DNA of 41,732 nt from Smittium mucronatum (GCA_001953115.1 LSSL01000162.1:1-41732), one strand, 5' to 3'; shown: positions 11,420-25,052, numbered from the stretch's first letter. Program-made: numbers and translations. The notes: a model not told the origin generated them from the sequence alone.

Positions 11420-13221
11420 TTTAATTTAATTTTCTTAGCTGCTAGTTTCCATTTATTATTATTTTTTTTAATATAAAGGATTAATATTTATAATTGTTAT
11501 TAATAGATTAAATTGGATCAAGATTAAATAATATTTATACATCCTTCTATATCTTATTCAATATTGAGAAAATGTTAGACACATTAATCAGTAAGTTAAA
11601 TTAAATACATTTGGGTTATTTGATAATGTATTATATCACCAAAATTCTTCAAATATAGCTTTATTATTTGATTTATTTTCCATTTAAAGGTTATTTTGTA
11701 TAACAGATATATTAAAATATTAATCATTTTTTTAAAAATGGATGTGAAATATTTTTCTGTAATATATCCAGATATGAATCGTTAAATTTCCTTTTAGTGA
11801 ACTAATAAAAAAAGATACTACGTATGTGAGATGATATAAAATCTTTTTTGTCAAGATATAAAAAAAATTAAAGTAAAAATGAGTAGGATTTAAAAGCTTT
11901 AACTTAATTATTTTTTTTCCTATTTAGAAAGTATTCATAATTAAGAAAAAGAAAAGAAAACATACATTTATTTTTTTATTTAATATGGGCAAAAAATAAT
12001 TTAATAAATTTGCTCTATTTGATATAAAAATCGAGTTATATAATTTTTAATTGGTACCAATTATCAATATATAATACATAAAAAATATTCATTAAAGAAA
12101 AACCGCATTTTTTTAATAATTTTGGATTATCTTTAAACATAGATTATTATTGAAAAAAAAAAATTCAAATATATCACTATAATTATTTTATCCCAATATA
12201 TATATATATGTTGCCGAATTATTTTAAAAATTTATCCTATGATTACTAATCTTTTTATTTTAATTGACAAAAAATTCATTAAATCGTATTATTTTTATTG
12301 TTAAAATGGGAATAAAATGAAAATACATCCGTTAATCATTTAATGTCTATTTTTAAATAAAATTAAGCTATACTTTATATTTAAGAAATACCAATATAGC
12401 ATTAATGGTTAGTTTATTGCCTAAAATAATTGATAGGATTTACATTAGATATTCCATTGGTGTGAAAAAATAATTATTGATATCTATTTAGTGATATTAT
12501 TCTTAAATTTATAACTCAAAAATATAAATATGTAATATTTCCCGACACTAAAAACTAAAATTGAAAGTATTTAAAAAAATTTTGAAAATGATTTTTTCAT
12601 TGTCTAAAAAAAGGATAAATCATATGAGATATAATATTTTTATGTCAAATTTTTTTAATTTATCGTATTAAATTAATTTAATGCAACCAATTTGTTGAAT
12701 AAAAAAATAAACAATTCAATACCCAGAAAATAAGACTTCACATGAAAGAAAGAACTTCCCTGCATAATTATTCCTTTGAAATATATCCAATGAATATTAT
12801 AAATAATTAATTTAAGCCCCTTATAAATGTAAGAATCAAATATTATTTTAAATGTAAAATAAACCGAAGAAAATATTTTTCAGGCTTTTACAGTTATTAA
12901 ATAAATAAAAATGTAATATTACTCCCGTAATAAGGATGAAAAGGTATCTTATTTAAATCTCAGAAAAAGAATCAAAAAAATCCCCTTGATATTTTTACCT
13001 ATTATGTACCGTGAGAGTTATTTAAATTCTGTTATACCCATAAAAATTTTGGAATTGCTAAATGCGTTCGTGTATTTTTTTATGCGACTTTTATCTTTTT
13101 CAAAAAATCTTAGCTCATGATCTATTTTGAAGAGATTAATAAGCTATTTAATTTATATATATATATCAATAGATCAAAAAATAAAACTTCATTTAAAACC
13201 TAAATAGAATCTTTATTCCTA

Positions 13222-13243
13222 ATATATATATATATATATATAT
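13222..13243. repeat. (TA)n microsatellite
   Basis: About 11 TA units, with a shorter TA run about 65 bp upstream. Confidence 0.85.
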
Positions 13244-16200
13244 TATTTATTAAGAAAGAAAAAAAATTATATTGGTTTAATTGGATATGTATGGCAAATT
13301 TTTTTCGGAAAACAAAAGATGATGCGGATACGCTTTTTTAACAAAATTTTCAATTAACAATCACTCGTAAAAACATAAGAAGTGGAAAGATTTACAAAGA
13401 TAAATTGTTTTATATGTTTTAGAAATAATAGAGATTGAATATAGTATATATTTTTTCGAATACCTTTTTAATAACACATATAAATTTAAAAAATTGGATA
13501 TTTCTATAATTTATGGAACTTACTAAAAACGGCCAATAATAAAAACAAATCTTTAAGACATGTTTGGATCCATTCAAAATATTTTTGAAAATTTCCTTTA
13601 TAAAATAAAATAATATAAACTTAAAATATACTAATCTTCCATGATAAGGTCTCCATAGTTACGAAAAAGCCAAATAAACTCACATAAACGGCTATTTACA
13701 TAACCAATAATTTCAAATACAAAATAAAATTATTTATAGCTGCTAAGAAATATATATTTAAAAGTAAAAAAATTTATAAAAAATATATCGCAACAGTAAC
13801 TTCATAAAAATAAAAATTCCTTTTCTGGAACTTTGATAGTGATTTTAACTAATTTAATATTCAATCCCTACGAAATTAGGAGAAATTAAGTTTAAAAAAA
13901 AAAAACTTTTTTGAGCGGAAATAATTGATAAGAGGTATTATATGTTTTATTTTTTTAATATGATTTTATACAATTAAATAAGATAATTTTCACTTTCTTC
14001 ATTCTTCAATTATATGGATGTGATTTTTAATTTTTATAATTAATATCACTATATTTCGCTGAGAAACTAAAGTTAAAAATTTCGGCTTAGAAGGGATATG
14101 AAAGAGTTTATTTAAAAATAAAAGATATAATATGTAATGAAAAAAATTATATGCTTTTGGTTTCAGTCAATAAAACACTAATAACAATAAAATGTTTTCG
14201 GATAAGATTCCACCTCGCCAAAACTATGAGGCTATATTAAAATAGTAAAACTTACCGATTCTCCTATGGCATAAAAACATTTAAGAAAGGATCTTATCCA
14301 TAAAAGAAATGGCTAAGCTCTTTAACGGGTTTAATTCTGGCTAATCTTTAGTTTCTATTTTTACTCTTTATCATAGTAAAAATATTATCTTGTCTTTTAA
14401 ACCAATAAAATAATCCAAAAAAATCTAACCATTACATAATAACCGATATTACTTATTTCCTATAAATATAATATTTTTTATACTTTAGGTTTTTTTTATA
14501 AATAAAAACTTATTTATTTAGTCATTATATTATCTCTAATATTCAAAATATCTGTTGGATTTTATAATTTGCGGCAAAAATTATTCAGGTTTTCTATATA
14601 TTCAAATAAATATTACTTTATTTATACTCCATTAGTTTTTTTAAATTTTTGTAAATAAATATAAACTCAAATATATCTTTAATGAAAATTGCAAAATTTT
14701 ATTTAGAATAAGTATTTTCATAAAATATACCAAGAAAAAAAAATAATATTCCGCATATATTGGATTTTTTTCTATTTTTCTTTATATATATTTTTTCTTT
14801 TTGATTCAATATAGCTTTCTTCTGCTTTTGGAAAACAACTTATTAAAATAAAAATAAAAATTATCCATCTGATTTTTCATAAAAATTTTAATTCAAAAAT
14901 TTTATATCATAACAATACTGTACTATTATTTTTTTACGTATTATTTATTATTTTTTTAAATTTGAACTACTTCATAGAAGTTGGCAGATCATTGATTTTT
15001 ATTTTTATATAATATTAAATAATTAGCGAAAAAGCCCTTATTATAGTATGAATATTTAATGTAAACATTTTTTTATCTTATTTTAGTGATATTATAACGA
15101 TTTTTTCTATGTCAAATTGTTGCTATATTTTGTTATTTTTAATCCTGATTTTTTCTCTCCACAATCTCTGTATCCTTTTCAAACACTTCTTTTTTAAATC
15201 AGAAATTTTATCTGATAAATGTAAGTATGTTGGTATTGGTCCTCAAAAAAGGGAATTTTATATTTCAACGATCAATTAATCTATTATAAAATTTCTATTA
15301 AAGTCTTGATTTTTTAAAGAGAATATTAGCTAAAAACAATAAAATTTAAATAACATAATCAGAATTTTGAAATATGCAAAATTTTATCTTATCATATTTT
15401 TATGGAAATTTTTATTAGGCTTTTCATTTTTTAAAAAAATCTATTAATTAATGGTATATTATTTCCAATGCAAGATTTTTTTGCATTTAAAATACTTTTG
15501 GTAGTAAAATTAAAGATTTTAATCGCAAATAGAAATTTAGAAATCGATTTAATATATAGATATATAATGAAATATTTATTCCCCAATTAAAATTCTGTAT
15601 TATTAAAAAAAAATGTTATTTATCACAAAAAAATAATAATAACTATATAATTATTTGTGCTTTAATAGTAAACCCATCCACCCCATATCGAAGATAATAC
15701 ACAAATTTAATATTTAATTAATGAATTAATAATCCAAGATACACCAATTTAAATATTTATAAGTCATATTTTATATATATACAAGAAAGATTAAAAGCCC
15801 TAACCATAATTATTAAAAATTATATATTCATCATATTTTTGATATTCTCCTTATATTTTTAGCTTCAAGCCAATTAATAATTAATTCTCGAATAAAGCTC
15901 TGATAATCAGAAGTAGTTATTTGATTTTCAATAAACTCAAAAAGAACCTGTATTCATTTAAAAATACGGATATTTCTGAAAAACTGTGCTATAAAAAATA
16001 TCAATTATTTTTAAGAGTTAACAGAGCTTATATATTATTACACTCCAATTAAAAATGATATCAAATTTTAATCTAAATTGGTTATATTTATAATTTATTA
16101 TAAATATATAAATATAATTTACCATCAATATTTTTTTTCAAATGAACCAATAATGAAAAATTTAGATTTTTTAAAACTTAAAATTCAAAAGAATAGAATA

Positions 16201-17449
16201 TAATAAAAAATATTGATCAATTGTGGCAATTAGTTTTCATTTTATCAGAGGTATCATGAGGAAATAATTATTTAAGTGGATAAAATTTTTATTATATTCT
16301 AATTGTTTATTTTAACTATTTTTCTCGTTTTTTTTTTTTCTAAACCTTTCGAGAACATTGATTTTACTTTTAAAATTTTACTCTTGGTCCTCTAAAAAGC
16401 TAGTATTTTATTTTTAAAAAATCGTTTAAAATATCCAGATAAATTTTAAGAACCAATAATTATAGTTTAACTGATAAAAATTAGTCAATATTTTTGAGAA
16501 TTATCAAATTGTGCCAAAAATAAGCAAAATACTTCAAATTTCACTCAAATTGTACTATAATGGATCAATATATACTAAATGATTCAAATTGTAGTTTCAG
16601 CTAATAAAAATATGCCAAATTTTGTACTTCAAAAAATCACCCTAAACACTATCAGAACAATAAAAAAACATAAATATCACTGCTTAAAAATAATGGTTTT
16701 TTGAATAAAAAATATGTAATAATAAAAACATGCCAATGAAACTTTTTTATGGATCGATACATTTTCATTCAGTAGAAAAATATTTTCCCAAATATTTAGA
16801 AAAATAATAAGACTAAAAATTTCATAAAAGGTACCCATTGTTCACAAAGAAAATTTTCTACATATTTTAAATTTAGTTGAACTACATAAAACCCCAATAA
16901 GCATTTAATTCTCGTAAAATTAAAACTCCAAATTTCTATCAGAGCATCAACATGGAATACAAATCAGCGGTATACAGACAATAAAAAGCCCAAATACTAA
17001 ATAATTAAAGCTTAATAAAAATTAAGGATATAAGGACACATTTTTTCGACGAATATTTCCTGAAAGCCTCTAGGTGTTCGTATTAGGTAAGAATATTATT
17101 AAAAACTATATAAATAATAACTACATTTTTTTGATTTTATTTAAAGAAGATTTTTCAAATCCCAATAATTAAACAACAAATGCTATTTTTATATATTAGA
17201 AAGTACAATTGTATACGTTGGGAAACCTCCATATGACGACTGAACTTAAATTTTTATCCGAATAAATATATAAATAGCAACTTAAAAATTTAATACGAAG
17301 ATGGGAGTCAGTAGAAATGTGAAATGAATTATTACCGTATAAATTTATTAGTTTTACTTAATTTTTTAAATATAGTTTAGGTAACCTAAAATAATAATAA
17401 ACTAAATTAATATTAAAAATATTTTAAAACTGGTGTTTTTTAACTTTTT

Positions 17450-19027
17450 TTGGAATTCCAACATTTTTCGTCTCTTGAAGAAGGGTTATATCTACCATTC
17501 CTGCATTTTTTTTCATTTATAGGAATGAGTATATGTGTATGCACTTCTTTATTTTCAAGAATCACTCGGATGAAAATTATATTTCTTTCAAGCCGAAAAC
17601 ACTAGAGAATACGTAAAAAAAATTTCAATCTTCAAAAAGCTTAACCATTGTGTCAAAACTTTCTCAGTTTAGTCTTTCATAAGATAAAAGCACGAGTCCC
17701 TTTTCTAAAAGATATATTTCTCTTTATTAAACCAAATAAACGTCAATTTCCCTATTTTTACTAATCAATGAAAAATCCATGGCCGTTTTTTTAGTTGTAA
17801 TTATTTCTTTTTACAATATTTTTGAAGTATCCGGCTTTTTTAATCTATTATAATTCTGCAAAATGGTCACTGAAATACTCAAAAAATCCAGTATGTTTAG
17901 TTTTTTTCATTTTTTCTATCTATCTTTCAGTGTTCTATTGAAACTTTCCAAAAAAAAATTTTTTGAAGGGGAAAATAGACTATATCCTTCATACCAGCTG
18001 TCATTTTTCTTACCACATTAATTAGCTCGCTGAAATTGATCCATTTTTCGAAGAAAAGAAGCTTTGACCTTCAGAAAATTCAATATTTGGTGAAAGTAAT
18101 ATTTTCTTTTAATCCGCGTAAATTTTATTTTTGAACACTAAAAGATAAATTTTATTTTTTTCAACTATTTTTGGATATATGTAACCAGAATGAACTTTTT
18201 TTAGCTTTGTATTGAAATTTTGAAACTGCATTTGAAATTTGCTGGGCATAATCTGAAATATTTTTTCCTATCTTCCAGACTCGACCAATTTTCTTTAATT
18301 TAATTTCAAGAAGGCTCTTTATCTAGGAATATGAATTATCATTATCCCTGATTAACACTTCTATTGATATCGAATGGAAATATTGTTTATTATCTGAAAT
18401 AACAGATAATATAACAGGTTAATTATCATCAATAAAATTAAATTTTGAATCTAAGTGCATATTTTCAGCCTCTGATAGCATTTTTATTGAGACTACTGAG
18501 GTAACAAAATTCCTTAAATCACGTATATCGGATAAATAAGATGCCACGTAAGACTCACCAGAAGAAAAATTCAGTTTTAAAAACTCACAAATATTAGTGA
18601 AATCATCCAGAGTTGTTTTGTTATATTTTTTCTCCTTTTTTGATTCTTTTCTGTTTAAGTTATATATTTTATCCATTTCAACTACCATTCCATTATTTCT
18701 TAGAATACTGTAAATATTACCCTATTTATGTAAAATATTTTTAAGTTTCAGAATTTCGCACTTTATATCATTAATTTCCGTCCTAATACATTCATCGGTA
18801 AGTAAACCTTTCAAATAAGTTATATTTTTTTGAACATAAAATTCTCATAGCTTTAATATTGCAGGTAATTTAAATTCTTTAATATTTGCGCAATATAATA
18901 CCGAATGCTTGTAATTTTTTAAGTTTTTTGAATGTTGTTTCTTCAAAAAATTTCTATATTCTGAGTATTCTGAATAATATGAACCAACCAATTTATTTAT
19001 GGCAAGGGGATTTTTAAGTGAACTCAT
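17450..19027 (-). pseudogene. Decayed Mutator-like (MULE) transposase
   Basis: A single minus-strand frame runs from an ATG at 19027 to 18161 (289 codons) with only four internal stops: TGA 18847-18845, TAG 18724-18722, TAA 18421-18419 and TAG 18325-18323. At this composition over 20 would be expected by chance. It reads as a MULE-type DDE catalytic region: MHLDSKF with the first Asp at 18451-18449 (family D-x-T-F), then a PVILSVISD...FHSISIEVLIRDNDNSYS strand region ending where families have a W-F-L, then NISDYAQQISNAVSKF with the second Asp at 18253-18251 (family T-D-x-x-x-x-x-x-A-I...F), then FWLHISKN with His at 18181-18179 (family C-x-W-H-x-x-K-N; here the Cys is Phe). Two stops sit where Tyr (DN-stop-PV) and Trp (YS-stop-IKSLLE) would fit. 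Below 18161 the coding-like sequence continues to about 17450 but switches frame and has many stops; the third acidic residue was not placed. Clearly dead. The family call is by motif only. Confidence 0.6.
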
Positions 19028-21559
19028 TATTTAAATTTTAAAATTTAAATGCTTCCCTTTAATTTTTTCAAAAAAGAGTATATAGTTTATAAAAATGTCT
19101 CCTAGGCTAAATTTTTTTTTTCTTTTCGTGGTATAAATTGTAGTACATTATTATAAAAAATCTAGTAAAAAAATTATGAGGGCTATTGAAAATGAGGAAT
19201 TTTAAGTTTTTGTATTAATTGATTGTATTTTTTTTAATTTTTATGCTAAAAAATCGCCTTTTTCTTCATTTTTTTTGACTGACATATTTTTATTTGGAAA
19301 TACCACAAATTGACTAATATATTATAAATTGATAAAATTAAACACGATTTGATCGAGATTTAATCGATTAGACTGATTTTTACACAATTTGATATAATTT
19401 CCCACAAATAATCCTATAAATACATTTTAACCATAATTATATGCATTTTCGCAAAAAAAGCGGCAAATAGTATTTAAAATTTCCTTTTTAAGAAAATTCA
19501 GATCAAATTATTTATCTTTCCTAAGAATTTATCAACCATATTCATCAAATCACTCATATTTTTTTATTCATGCGACAAAAAATTTATCCTTTTTGTTCCT
19601 AGACTTAGTTTTTTTAGTGAATTTATTTTCTTGGCAGATTAAAAAACTAAATTAATTATTTTTTCTTTCACGCACTTGTTTTTTAAATAAATTACATCAT
19701 TTAGTATCCAAATGTTTCTATCGCCTTTTTGGATCTCAAAAAACCCATATTATAATATTTATAAAATCTCTTTAAATTTTAAAAAAGCCAACATATACAA
19801 CTGAGTATCCGAAAACTGTAAATTTAGATCGATTTTAAATTATTGGAGAATTTTTTGACATAATAAGTATTTTTATATCATTATTACATTTTTATTTTAA
19901 TATTTATACAAAAAAAAAATCATTTGAAAAATTACAATTTTTTTACATAGTATTGTTGAACCTCGTTTAAAATTGTATTATTTTCATTATTTTCATTTTA
20001 TTTAATGGTATAATATATTTTTAGATCTATATTTATTACTCAGGAATTATCCAACCTCATATTTATCCGGTACATTTTTTTAAATTTATTTCGATATAAA
20101 TTATTTATAATTTTTAAAACTATATTATTTTCATAAAAACAGAACAGCTTTTTTTATGAATCACGGATTATAATATCATTTTTCTCTTGAAAAAAATTAT
20201 TCTTTGGAATTTGATAATAAATTTCACCCATTATAATAATTTTCGCACAATAATAGAGAGAAATTTATTTAACGGTAATTTTATTTCTTTTTAAATTCTG
20301 ATAATCGGGAAAAAAATTAATAGAGATAAAAATTACGAAAATATAACAAACTGGAATATTTTTAATATTTTTTTTAAAAAAAATATTTACTACTACTTCA
20401 ATATTAGAAACAAGTAATCGGAATTAAAAAAAAAAACCGGAAAGAAACTATTTAAGTAAGCACAAGATATTTAATCACAAAAAACACAACATATAAATGT
20501 GATTAGCAAAAAAAACCCCTATTGAATAATTAGAGCAAAAATAGGAAAAAATTAATATATTTTTAGTCCCCTTGAGTTAAAATAAACACATATTAGGGAT
20601 AGAGATTGAATTTAGTTTTAAAAATTAACTTTATATTTTGGTTTATTAAGATTGTAGATAATTAGATCTGCTTATATGTGAGGTTATTTTTTAATTCATA
20701 TCTTTTAAAATAAATTAACTATTGGCCAAATAAATAAACAAGCTTTTTAGGGTTAATTATTATTTTTTCTAACGAGTAATTCTTTTATTATTAGTTATTG
20801 GTAATTAGGCTACGTAATCTATTATCAATTGAATTAATTTTTTTTTTCCTGATTTTTTTATTCACAAAAATAATTAAATCTTTTGTTAATTTCTATATTT
20901 CCTAAATTAGAAATGTGATAAAAAGTTAATAGTAAAGCGTCTTAATTCAAAGATGATCACACAAATATATATATCTTGTGTGTATAATAATTAAAATCCC
21001 GTTATTTTTTTAGTTTTTTCGATAAAATAATTCCAAAATCGTCTTAATTTTTCATTAATTTTGATATAAAAAAATTTTATACGAGAGAAAATCAGTTATT
21101 TTAAGAAAAATTAATCGAGCTTTATTTTATAAAATATTAGTAATATTAAATTAGCCTTTTTACAATTTTGTAATTATTGATGTTTTATTCGGTTACTATA
21201 TAAAATATACATAAATTTAATAAATCTTATAATCATTTATTTTTATACAGAAGCTATTATAAATCTCGATCATAAATTATGTATGAATTTCGGTCTTAAA
21301 TATATTGCGAGTAAATTAATTTCAAAACTTTATATCTTATGCTTTTTAATTTTAATAAATATTATTTGAAATGTCTTTAAAAAATTTCAGCAAGTTTTAA
21401 ATTCAAATAAGAAAAACACTATTAAAAAACTGATACCAAAATATATAATTTAAACTTTTTTTTTTTTTTTTGCGGGAAATTTATTTTAAAGTTAATAAAA
21501 AGTTATAAAAACTAATTTAAAAGAAATTAAAAAAAGTGAAAATTATTCAAAAAATTTGT
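19028..21559. other. AT-rich desert, nothing recognised
   Basis: No frame or repeat pair stands out. A small palindromic AT motif (TTTAAATTTTAAAATTTAAA) lies just upstream of the MULE frame at about 19031-19050. Poly(T) runs of 9-12 occur near 20838 and 21458-21471. Confidence 0.5.
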
Positions 21560-21757
21560 CACCCTATTCCCCTCTGCCGATCTAGCAGCTCCATACCTCG
21601 AGTGCATTGATTCAAGGGGGCTGCCTAATCACTTAAACTCTGGAGCTTAAGTGATCGTGACACGCGGATGACAATCAGAAATTTGGATGTTTCCAACACA
21701 AATTTATGATCAGCGGTGTCAGATTGTAGCTGACTTAAAGTTTGTTTAGACCCCCCC
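21560..21757. other. Higher-GC flank of assembly gap with near-palindrome
   Basis: About 200 bp of mixed composition, abruptly different from the AT desert, ending in C7 at the gap. It contains ATCACTTAA (21628-21636) inverted as TTAAGTGAT (21647-21655). The spacer halves CTC/GAG also pair, making a stem of about 12 bp with one mismatch and a tiny loop. It may be the 3' part of the same retroelement as the fragment right of the gap, or a separate insertion. No protein was recognised in any frame. Confidence 0.5.
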
Positions 21758-22313
21758 NNNNNNNNNNNNNNNNNNNNNNNNNNNNNNNNNNNNNNNNNNN
21801 NNNNNNNNNNNNNNNNNNNNNNNNNNNNNNNNNNNNNNNNNNNNNNNNNNNNNNNNNNNNNNNNNNNNNNNNNNNNNNNNNNNNNNNNNNNNNNNNNNNN
21901 NNNNNNNNNNNNNNNNNNNNNNNNNNNNNNNNNNNNNNNNNNNNNNNNNNNNNNNNNNNNNNNNNNNNNNNNNNNNNNNNNNNNNNNNNNNNNNNNNNNN
22001 NNNNNNNNNNNNNNNNNNNNNNNNNNNNNNNNNNNNNNNNNNNNNNNNNNNNNNNNNNNNNNNNNNNNNNNNNNNNNNNNNNNNNNNNNNNNNNNNNNNN
22101 NNNNNNNNNNNNNNNNNNNNNNNNNNNNNNNNNNNNNNNNNNNNNNNNNNNNNNNNNNNNNNNNNNNNNNNNNNNNNNNNNNNNNNNNNNNNNNNNNNNN
22201 NNNNNNNNNNNNNNNNNNNNNNNNNNNNNNNNNNNNNNNNNNNNNNNNNNNNNNNNNNNNNNNNNNNNNNNNNNNNNNNNNNNNNNNNNNNNNNNNNNNN
22301 NNNNNNNNNNNNN
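21758..22313. other. Assembly gap of 556 N between two C-runs
   Basis: The N run is bounded by C7 (21751-21757) and C9 (22314-22322), so assembly probably failed in or next to a long C homopolymer. Open frames spanning the gap are artefacts. Confidence 0.98.
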
Positions 22314-22352
22314 CCCCCCCCCAAGGAGTTTTCCAACTATCCCCAACCGGGA

Positions 22353-22502
22353 TTAATTGAAATTCGAAAGTTGTTTTTTTATGTCTGAGCGGATCGGTGC
22401 AGGTATGAACCGGCCGATCGTCTCATTTCGCTGTTTGTCCCATAAAGAGCAATTTAATAAGATGCGGTCGACAGTTTCAGGCACATCGATTTTGCAGAAG
22501 GG
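22353..22502 (-). pseudogene. C-terminal fragment of a non-LTR retrotransposon ORF
   Basis: A 49-codon minus-strand frame reads PFCKIDVPETVDRILLNC followed by SLWDKQR and ends with TAA at 22355-22353. The pattern C-x2-C...PETVDHILLNC...D-x-Q-R is the zinc-knuckle-like tail found after the reverse transcriptase in many LINE-type ORF2 proteins. Two of the four expected zinc ligands are lost: the first Cys position is a TGA (22505-22503), and the usual His after PETVD is Arg. Upstream, the +1-shifted frame reads ...IRKFKLYIDPS, which also fits the usual F-K-L...P-x-C run-in, so a frameshift near 22497 is likely. Local GC is much higher than the flanks. The reverse transcriptase itself is missing or lies elsewhere. 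It is a LINE relic, not a host gene. Confidence 0.65.
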
Positions 22503-22509
22503 TCAATAT

Positions 22510-25050
22510 ATAATTTAAACTTTCTAATTTTGTTCTTCAATTCAGATTTTGAAATATTGGTTTTGGCTATTTTAATATTAAAAATATGAAATAATACTCT
22601 AAAATACCCCCATACTCGCTCAAAATTGAAACATATATTATAATTCCACTCATTAAAATCATCATAATAAAATAATTTCGGCATATTTTTTTCCATTTTA
22701 AGGTCAAAGTTTTATCGAGAATTTTTTTTAAAATAAAGAAAATAACCAAATACGAATATGAAAACAAGAATATCTAATCATTATTTTATTTAAATATCAT
22801 ATAAGTATCATTTTTAAATGATGCTAGATTTCATGGAACTTTCATTGATACTGTTTTCATTGCTTTCATAAGATATAAAAAAAAATATAAAATAAGCCAT
22901 AGCTACCCAAATTCAGAGATTCGACTAAAAAATACATCTATTTATATTACAGAGATTAAAAAAACCATGTCCTCGAAATCTATAGAGTGTATAGAGTAAT
23001 TTTAATTTTTTGTATAAAAATTATACTTTTTAAAAAAAGATTTAATATCTGTTAAATGAGGAATATCTATACTTTCTGCTAAAATAGTTAACAGGAGTCT
23101 GTATACAATAAATGTAATTTTTTAATATTCTGTTTTTCCTAATGTAATAAGTAGAATCTATGGTTTTGAAATATTAACATCATTAATAGATAAAGCAATT
23201 TAAATCGTATTTTTCAGTAAAATTTCTTATATTATTGATTAACTTACGATATATTTACAATTTTTTATAAGTATCTAAATAACATTTCTTTGATTGAGGT
23301 AATAGTGTCCATAGATAAATTAACTACACGATTCTATTTTAAAAAATACTAAATAAATTTAAAATTACCACAGGTAGCCTGTAAATCTTTAATAGCGTTT
23401 TTGGAACCCCATATTTGATATAAAGACTCGGTAGTGTAAATTTAAGATCGATCTCCCATTCTAAAACTTTCTTTTGACTCATCGAAGATATTGCGAAGAT
23501 AATAAAAGTGTTTTTTAAATATTGCTATATATATAATGCTGATTTGTCATTAAATCGGAAAATATATCATACCTGCATGAAAAAAAATGGAAAAAGTTCT
23601 ATTGATATAATATCGATTTATTAGCTGAATATAAATCAAGATTTTCTGGCTAGTTAAAAAGGCTTGTTAAAAAAATATGGTCCAAAGTTAGGTTCAGAAA
23701 GTGATAAATTAAAGTAGTTTTCTGGTTTCAAATTCATAATAATCATAATTAAGTTTTTATCAATACATAGAATATATGTGAGGTTCTTATTAAAAACCAG
23801 TGCTTTTTTTAATAAAATTCTTATAGTTTTTTTTTTTTTTTTTTTTTTAAATTTTAAGATCGATAAATTAATCCCAAGCAATTTTTAAATTTGGCGTGAA
23901 TTACCTTCTTTAGACTTATCATGCCATTATTTGATATTTTTAGCGTTTATAGTGAGTAAAAAATTTACTAATAAAAATACAGAAATTTTAATAATAAATT
24001 TATGATGGTTTAACAGACCTACTATATATTGAAAATTTAATTAAAAGTGAGGTGATATTAAAAAGAAATTACACCGATTTCCCCCCTGTTTTTTAAGCAA
24101 TAGCTATTGGGGTTTAATCCCTGATATTTTATTGTAATTATAATAAAATGACAAAAATTAAATTACATAGTTTCATAAAAAAATATTTCAATCTCTATGT
24201 TTTACACTGCTCTCAGAATTACATAATACATATTTTTCCGGAATAGGATTCCAAAAAAAAAAATCTTATAAAAGCACATATTTTTCAGGATATACTACAC
24301 TAATCAGGTATTACTTCAATCAGAATATACTAAATAAAAAATTATGATAAATTTACATTATAAATAATTTTTTATATATAAATGGGAAATCAGATTTTCA
24401 TCGGAAATAATTTTTAATCACTCACACAATTCTATTAGTCATTTTTATAAATGTAAATCAAAGCCATTTAGCTAATGCATTCTTTTCTTATTTTTTTCTC
24501 AAAATATAATTTTTATTAATTAATGATTCTAATAAATAGATGTTTTATAGACTGAAATGCGTTTCATATGTACTTTGGTATTTTTTAGGGGGGTTTTTAT
24601 GAGAATATTGATGAAAAGTCATATATTTTTTATTGATTGAAAGGTCATTAAATTTTCGCACTCATCGATTAAAAGGGCGATACCCGTAATTATACTTACA
24701 CTTCAACTATACCGTTCATTTATAGTCATTCATACGTAATACATCCAATTTTTATAACAACCAGTAAAACTATCATTTAAGCGAATAATAAACATAAATT
24801 TTTGATTATACCTATTAAAGTCTTGACTTTCTAAATAGTTTATGGTAGGCGAATAGTTCGTTGTTATTGGTTTTCCAATTCTTTAAATATAAGATAATTT
24901 GATGAAGTTTGGCCTATTCAAAAACTTACCTCCACCAAAATTTCCCAATCAGCGAATGAAAACACAAAAATTAATATTGTTCATGAAGAGTTAACAAATA
25001 AAAACAGATATTAAAGCTTTAGAAACATGGTTTTGGGATCAAGCATATAA
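22510..25050. other. AT-rich intergenic stretch, poly(T) tract, no gene
   Basis: A T22 tract lies at 23827-23848 and an A-run at 24251-24261. Short frames at 22567-22767 and 23654-23881 are low-complexity and not supported. From about 24560 the composition becomes less AT-rich, marking the start of the MITE-rich half of the window. Confidence 0.5.
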
Positions 25051-25052
25051 TT

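Larger units (their letters stand above)
7320..17440. other. 10-kb extremely AT-rich gene desert
   Basis: Nearly all sequence is A/T homopolymer and dinucleotide mixture. Open frames are short and none has recognisable protein character; the 86-codon minus-strand frame at 9140-9400 is the largest and looks random. Contents noted: a G10 tract and adjacent inverted repeat at 11326-11419, TA microsatellites at about 13156-13167 and 13222-13243, and scattered short poly(A)/poly(T). None of the MITE families that fill 25-40 kb was recognised here. It could be a decayed repeat landscape or a structural AT-rich domain. Confidence 0.6.

Noticed and set aside
21735..22356. Long open frames on both strands
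   Set aside because: They run through the 556-bp block of N and have only a few real codons at each end.
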